A stretch of 11,624 bases of DNA from Temnopleurus reevesii (Eukaryota; Echinodermata; Echinoidea; Temnopleuroida; Temnopleuridae): positions 1-11,624 of the forward strand of contig BQKZ01028726.1 in the NCBI GenBank assembly GCA_036244855.1, written 5' to 3'. The position numbers were made by a program, and so were the translations under genes. Shown here in pieces: positions 7,804 through 11,624 of this stretch. A model generated the notes under the pieces. The model was not told the origin of the DNA. It saw only the letters and a program-made list of their open reading frames with translations, and searched no databases. Numbering within the stretch: position 1 is the stretch's first letter; every line of letters starts with the position of its first letter.

Positions 7804-7853
7804 GGAATAACAGACCTTTGTACTACGATCACGATACCCGCATGCTTCCCTAC

Positions 7854-8132
7854 CTTATCTCCTTCACCACTCCCTGTGCGGTCTCCCTGTTGATATCCCA
7901 GATGACTACCGTGGAACCGAGCTTCCCGAAAGCGAGACTCATCAGTCTCCCGATCCCCATCCCACCTCCCGTGATGAGCACAATCTCCTTGCTAACATCC
8001 TTCTTGCGCTTCAGGTTCTCCGGGGTGATGTTGTCAATGAAACCAAGGATGTTGTAGAAGCAAACCTTTGTGAGGGTCCATAGGAGCAGTATGAAGACAA
8101 TGACAGGGTTCTCCATGATGTTCTGCTGTCAG
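7854..8132 (-). CDS. SDR16C-type membrane-anchored short-chain dehydrogenase/reductase, first coding exon
   Basis: The start ATG (8116-8114) opens an 88-residue segment ending in the split codon AG| at a GT donor (7853-7852). Residues 4-22 form a hydrophobic stretch (PVIVFILLLWTLTKVCFYN), likely an N-terminal anchor in the ER or lipid-droplet membrane. Residues 49-56 are TGGGMGIG, the SDR TGxxxGxG dinucleotide motif. Asp74 in VIWDIN ends beta-2, which in classical SDRs favours NAD(H). Anchor length and motif spacing fit the SDR16C group (RDHE2, 17-beta-HSD 11/13, RDH10, DHRS3), which oxidise or reduce retinoids, steroids or related lipids; the substrate cannot be told from this exon. TTTCAG at 8138-8133 is a good acceptor, so bases 8132-8117 are 5' UTR and a non-coding exon lies further upstream. 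The catalytic YxxxK region is outside the window. Confidence 0.88.
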
Positions 8133-8210
8133 CTGAAATAGTCACATTTTAACTAAAGACAGTGATTCATTAGTTCATAACAAATAAGATTTTTTTTTTC
8201 AACTTGACAA

Positions 8211-8410
8211 CACTGTAATACATGTATTGTGATGTCGATGAAGCCTAGGATGTTGTACAAGCAAGCCTTCGTCAGGGTCCAAAAGAGGAGTATGAAGACG
8301 ATGACAGGGTTCTCCATAGTGGCGTTTTGCTGTCCTTGCTGTAATAATCAACAAACAACACTTTATTCCTCAAACCAAAAACACTGTAATATTGTGATGT
8401 TATCAAATAG
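8211..8410 (-). repeat. Tandem duplication, period 171 bp, with a third exon stub at its far end
   Basis: CACTGTAATA followed by TTGTGATGT occurs at 8211-8235 (with CATGTA inserted) and at 8382-8400, spaced 171 bases. At the second site the words GTGATGTTATCAA (8394-8406) match the real exon's GTGATGTTGTCAA (plus-strand reading of the Asp-Asn-Ile-Thr codons), after which homology stops. The unit is therefore exon 5' half plus upstream intron, and a third, nearly wholly lost copy begins at the stub. Confidence 0.65.
8228..8338 (-). pseudogene. Duplicate of the 5' half of the SDR exon (acceptor, 5' UTR, start codon, anchor)
   Basis: In minus sense, TTATTACAG (acceptor ending 8339) is followed by CAAGGACAGCAAAACGCCACT and ATG at 8317-8315. 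The frame reads MENPVIVFILLFWTLTKACL and continues YNILGFID, 28 codons aligned with the real exon. Of ten codon differences, seven are silent and three conservative (L/F, V/A, F/L). Homology ends after Asp-Ile-Thr; the frame then runs into intron-like sequence without the glycine motif or a good donor. The acceptor and the GACAGCA 5' UTR word are shared with the real exon. It could be a dead exon or a minor alternative start. Alone it would encode only an anchor. Confidence 0.8.
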
Positions 8411-9414
8411 TGATTTTTATGCAATTGGGCTTGGCAAATTTTGGTTGTATGTTATAAAATATTCCATGCACTCTTCAGCTGTAATATACATGTATAACTT
8501 ATTTCTTCTAATAATCTGTTTAACCCATATACATGTATTTCTTAAATATATCCAAAAGGTAAAAATCCATACACGCACCTGCACCCATATATTTATCATC
8601 AAGGGGTCGAAAAAGCGGGGTTTTAGAACAATAGAAGATAATAAACAATTTGCAGAGTAGTGCATGAAATATGTCATAGATCACGTGACCAAAAGTTGCC
8701 AATTTGCATGCAAAATCAATGTTGAGTGCTATCCTTGACATATAACTTTTTTTTGTCAGATTTGCTTCAAACCTTTTTTTGATCTGTTAGTCTGATTTTT
8801 ATGCTTTTAATGAAAGCTAAACATTTCTGGCCCAGTTGTAAATGTAATTCAAAACAGCTGAAAAACAATGTTGACATACATGTATCACTTGTATATCAAT
8901 CATAGCCTCCCCTTCCACATGCATACATCATATTACAAGAACTGACATAATGGCCCTAACAAAACAACAGCAAAAATAAATTCAACTTACCAAACAAACA
9001 AGAAGTCCAGTGCCTAAGAACAACACACAACTGTGATTGCCTACAACACTTTCCTTCAAGAAATGTTTCTCAGACGGTATATTTTTTTCTTCAAAAGGTC
9101 CAAAAGTCCACTTCATATCTACTATTTCTAGACAGATTAATGGATGAGGCACTTTTCAGCGCTGTTATCTTATCTGAGTACAGACGTGTACTTACTGGAG
9201 CAAAGTTCTTTTAAGAACAAACTGAATGTGTTACAGCTTTTTTGCAATTCATGACTTTGAGGGTTGCAATTCACATTCTAAGTGGAACAGAACTGAACAA
9301 CATAATGTGTAATATCATGATTTAGAGTGAGGAAAGCTGAAACATTTTGAACAATTGAAACAATTATCTTGATAATGTCTAGGGCATAAATTACACAAGA
9401 TCTCTAAGATAAAG
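8411..9414. other. 5' flank or first intron of the SDR gene, no exon recognised
   Basis: In the gene's orientation this is upstream of the coding exon and should contain, or lead to, the non-coding first exon and promoter. I could not locate them. Overlapping frames of 73, 86 and 143 codons at 8229-8741 on both strands lack domain features, and the 143-codon plus frame starts inside the duplicated SDR exon. Three TACATGTA palindromes lie at 8487, 8530 and 8877. Confidence 0.5.
8681..8716. promoter_or_regulatory. Candidate regulatory cluster: TCACGTGA E-box and octamer ATTTGCAT
   Basis: TCACGTGA at 8681-8688 is a palindromic E-box of the USF/MiT type. Thirteen bases further on, ATTTGCAT (8702-8709) is a perfect POU octamer inside the near-palindrome AATTTGCATGCAAAAT. 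They lie about 570 bases upstream of the SDR start codon. Function is inference from motif proximity. Confidence 0.25.
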
Positions 9415-9859
9415 TTTAAAATCCAATGCAACACTTTGCAAATAAACCTTTCTACAGTGGTCATAGAAATGAAGGTGACCTTCTTATCCATTGTCATATG
9501 TAGAAATAGAATTGAAGGGGAAGTTCAAGCAGTAATTTGTTTATTCTAAATTATATCACACAGAGCAAATATCCATTTTTCATTAAATGTCTTGCATATA
9601 TACTTTATATACTTTAAAATACTTTATATACTTTAAAATATACTTTCTATACTTTAAAATACTTTATATACTTTAAAATCCAATTAAACAATTTGCATAT
9701 TATATAAACCTTTCTACAGTGGTCCGAAATGATGGTGACCTTCTTATCCAATGTCATAAGTAGAAATAGAATTGAAGGGGAAGTCCAAGCAGTAATTTAT
9801 TCTAAATATCACACAGAGCAAATATCCATTTTTCATTTAATGTCTTGCATTATATACTT
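9415..9859. repeat. Direct duplication of about 187 bp (period 257) flanking an AT minisatellite
   Basis: The segments 9415-9602 and 9672-9859 align almost throughout. Shared words include AAACCTTTCTACAGTGGTC, GGTGACCTTCTTATCCA, AGAATTGAAGGGGAAGT and CACACAGAGCAAATATCC. Small indels separate them. Between them (9597-9680) a roughly 19-bp unit TACTTTATATACTTTAAAA is repeated about four times. The minisatellite unit resembles the junction of the two copies, so it may have arisen within the duplication. A 60-codon minus-strand frame inside copy 1 is not supported by copy 2. Confidence 0.85.
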
Positions 9860-11046
9860 CACTCTGTTCCCCTACTAAGGTGGCAGTGTACTCACTTAAA
9901 AATGCATAATCAAAAGTTGTTTAACTTGTCAGTTTTTACCCTTAATGAAGTTTACCCCCTGATCTTATCACATCAGTGTTGTGGTTACTACAGCAGGCAA
10001 TCAGAACTCAATGGTCGACAAAGTGAACTCGCCAAAATGCATACTACATGTCCGCTAACTTCTTTTTTTCTAAATGTTTTGAATGATTGAAAAAAATTGT
10101 ATCATTTTTATAGAGCTCCATGAGACATCGGCACCTTACAGTAGTTGTCATGGAGAAAATTCACACATGTGCAGTGGAACTGCAATAACGATATTGCTAT
10201 TTCGACTCCACCAACACAAGAACTGTTTTATTATAGCGAAAATTATCATCACATCATTTGAGTGTAAAAATCACAAAAATAATGTGTATAAATGAAAGAG
10301 GAATGAAAAAATTCTTTGATTTTAAAGCCTTATGATATATTTCTTGAAGAATTGTCATGACTTTTTCATTAAGGAGATCATTAAGCACTAACTACTGATG
10401 CCACTATAATGAAGACGAGCCAAATTACCATAAAATGGTCATCATGACTATACTGTAGGGGAAAAAACAATATTCTTAGAGAGGGAAATTACATTTTTTT
10501 TCAAGTATTTCCTTTTTGTAAATGAATACAAGTGTAAAAGCGTAAAAATTTAAGTATGATAGCTGAATGGTACTGTCCCTCCATTTTCTCCTTATCAGGA
10601 TGAGCAGTACGGAGATTAATATTTGATAATTGAACATAATAAAGTTCTACATAAAAACTAGGTTAGTAACCCTATAGGATCACACCATAAATTTATACTC
10701 TGTTCCCAATGTCAATCAGGTCGACCCACCCACCCGATCTATCAAAAACTAGTCTACAAAACAGACATACACATACCTCCATTTTTTGCTATTTGAGTAT
10801 CATCATCATTTGTATTGCCTATACATATGTGTGATGTTCCCTTGAATAACTGTTGAATGATGTTAACTTACTCCCTCATCATATTTTTAGTTCTTTAAGG
10901 TGGACAAAATTATTTTCATGACAGTAATGGAGAGTGGTTATATCTTTGTCATTATCAAAGAACTTCATGCTTGACACTAATTTTTTCATGATGATTAATG
11001 CCAGTATTGCATTACATAATCATTGCTGAAATTTCCTAAAAAGGAA
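9860..11046. other. Long AT-rich non-coding stretch, no gene recognised
   Basis: Frames of 81 and 70 codons at 9845-10295 overlap each other and show no domain. A stretch near 10171-10245 (CAGTGGAACTGCAATAACG) recalls the ends of the pogo-like MITEs, but I could not find a matching right end. Nothing else was recognised. Confidence 0.5.
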
Positions 11047-11260
11047 ACATCATTATCATTATTATTATTATTTATTCTGCAAATTCAAAACAAAACAATT
11101 ACAGTATAAGTAAAGAATACAAAGATAAAAGAACTAGGTAAATGAATAATTAATTAAGACCTGCAGTTGGATTGAGAGGGCTGCCGGGGCATGGAAAAGG
11201 AGAACCTAATCTCCATAAACCGCATGTTTTCCATCCCAACCCTCTCAAACCAAATGCTGG
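11047..11260 (-). mobile_element. Probable retroposon 3' end with ATT tail and long hairpin, minus orientation
   Basis: On the minus strand the element reads ACCAGCATTTGGTTTGAGAG and so on, then AT-rich sequence, GAATAAATAA and an (AAT)n/(GAT)n tail at 11047-11076. An AATAAA next to a simple-repeat tail is typical of LINE or SINE 3' ends. Its distal part (11162-11258) is a long hairpin: ACCTGCAGTTGGATTGAGAG pairs with the complement of the far arm at about 20 of 25 positions, with further pairing of GGGCATGGAAAA and GGAGA inward. No protein is encoded. The family is not one I can name. Confidence 0.5.
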
Positions 11261-11624
11261 TGAAGACACGTAAATACAGACATTATAGAATACATTAGGA
11301 ATACAATGTGAGCAGTAAATATTTTGTTAATATTTTTTTAGGGCGATGTATTGAATAATGGCTAAAACATGATTTTGAATACTCATTAGAAGTCTAATAT
11401 TGTGATACTTTCAATATATATCATAATATCATGCTGCGGTAATAGTATACCTCCTACACATAAATACAGTAACTCCAATCTGAATGAATTTATGGTTTTG
11501 GCAGATCCTTCATTGTTCTAAATTATTATCAGTGATGGCTCTTTTTGTAGACTACATGTAGTTTTGAAGAAATTTGTGACATTGAGAACCGACTAGATTA
11601 CACAATTCTAGTCTGTAGTGTAAT
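11261..11624. other. AT-rich non-coding end of window
   Basis: No gene or element recognised. A small perfect inverted repeat, GACTAGA...TCTAGTC (11591-11613), and one TACATGTA palindrome (11553-11560) are present. Confidence 0.5.

Larger units (their letters stand above)
7222..7853 (-). repeat. Tandem array of exon-3'-half plus intron units (three degenerate copies)
   Basis: Three units with period 166-189 bp, measured between successive GACCTTTGG landmarks (7276, 7442, 7631, 7813), lead up to the real exon. In the minus sense each unit holds the 3' part of the SDR coding exon, a splice-donor region, a short intron piece with CAAAGGTCTGTTATTC, a G-run, and TAGTCTGGGGC. The left edge is near 7222, where homology fades. 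The array lies in the intron between the two SDR coding exons. Open frames on the plus strand across the block are opposite-strand shadows of these units. Confidence 0.85.

Noticed and set aside
7222..7853. CRISPR-like spacing of repeats
   Set aside because: Units are 166-189 bp, coding-derived and variable throughout, in an intron-containing eukaryotic locus. There are no short conserved repeats with unique spacers.
7935..7960. CTGATGAG...C pattern on the minus strand, resembling a hammerhead ribozyme core
   Set aside because: The required GAAA and cleavage-site arrangement is missing, and the bases are conserved SDR codons.
7364..8057. Plus-strand proline-rich frames (74, 124 and 102 codons)
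   Set aside because: They are the opposite strand of the SDR exon and its tandem copies; the prolines come from C-runs. The minus strand has the family motif, splice sites and silent-site pattern.
8229..8741. Frames of 143 (plus), 86 and 73 (minus) codons
   Set aside because: The plus frame starts on the reverse of the duplicated SDR exon and runs through AT-rich sequence. The minus frames overlap it and each other and have no features.
9990..10050. Repeated RQSEL...RQSEL in a plus-strand frame
   Set aside because: Only two short imperfect units in a chance frame, with no wider context.
11591..11624. Small inverted repeat GACTAGA/TCTAGTC at the window end
   Set aside because: Only seven-base arms in AT-rich DNA, cut off by the window edge, so no element can be defined.

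Overview
The window looks like eukaryotic nuclear DNA from an invertebrate animal. It is AT-rich, coding sequence is sparse and split by introns with GT/AG boundaries, and short inverted-repeat elements, retroposon tails, microsatellites and minisatellites are scattered throughout. A marine deuterostome such as an echinoderm (sea urchin type) is my best guess from the repeat styles and gene structure. That is inference; nothing here proves the species.

The only gene I can name is on the minus strand: the 5' part of a membrane-anchored short-chain dehydrogenase/reductase of the SDR16C type (epidermal retinol dehydrogenase 2 / 17-beta-HSD 11/13 / RDH10 / DHRS3 group). Its first coding exon (8116 down to 7854) holds an N-terminal hydrophobic anchor, the glycine-rich nucleotide motif and the acidic residue after beta-2. 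A phase-compatible next exon starts at 6786 and loses homology at the single N (6718). The exons carrying the catalytic residues are not in the window.

The striking structure lies around that first exon. On its 3' side (7222-7853, in the intron) are three tandem degenerate copies of the exon's 3' half plus the adjoining intron. On its 5' side (8211-8410) are a second copy of the exon's 5' half, with its own splice acceptor and start codon, and a further short stub. In the best-conserved 19-codon segment nearly all substitutions between copies are silent third-position changes, so the copies seem to descend from exons that were once under protein-level selection. The array now carries frameshifts, an in-frame stop and a lost splice donor. 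C-runs on the plus strand become G-quadruplex-capable G-runs in the gene's RNA.

The rest, left to right: 1-860 no gene; 863-1023 a TA-flanked MITE, with relatives at 1373-1421 and 5706-5852; 1582-1764 a GC-rich possible minus-strand exon facing a promoter-like block at 1850-2100; 2557-2738 a retroposon 3' end; 3531-3691 and 4724-4866 two related pogo/Tigger-like MITEs; 5158-5332 a palindromic MITE; 6883-6980 an ATT microsatellite; 8411-9414 upstream flank of the SDR gene; 9415-9859 a tandem duplication around an AT minisatellite; 11047-11260 another retroposon-like element with a long hairpin. Most long open frames elsewhere look like chance.
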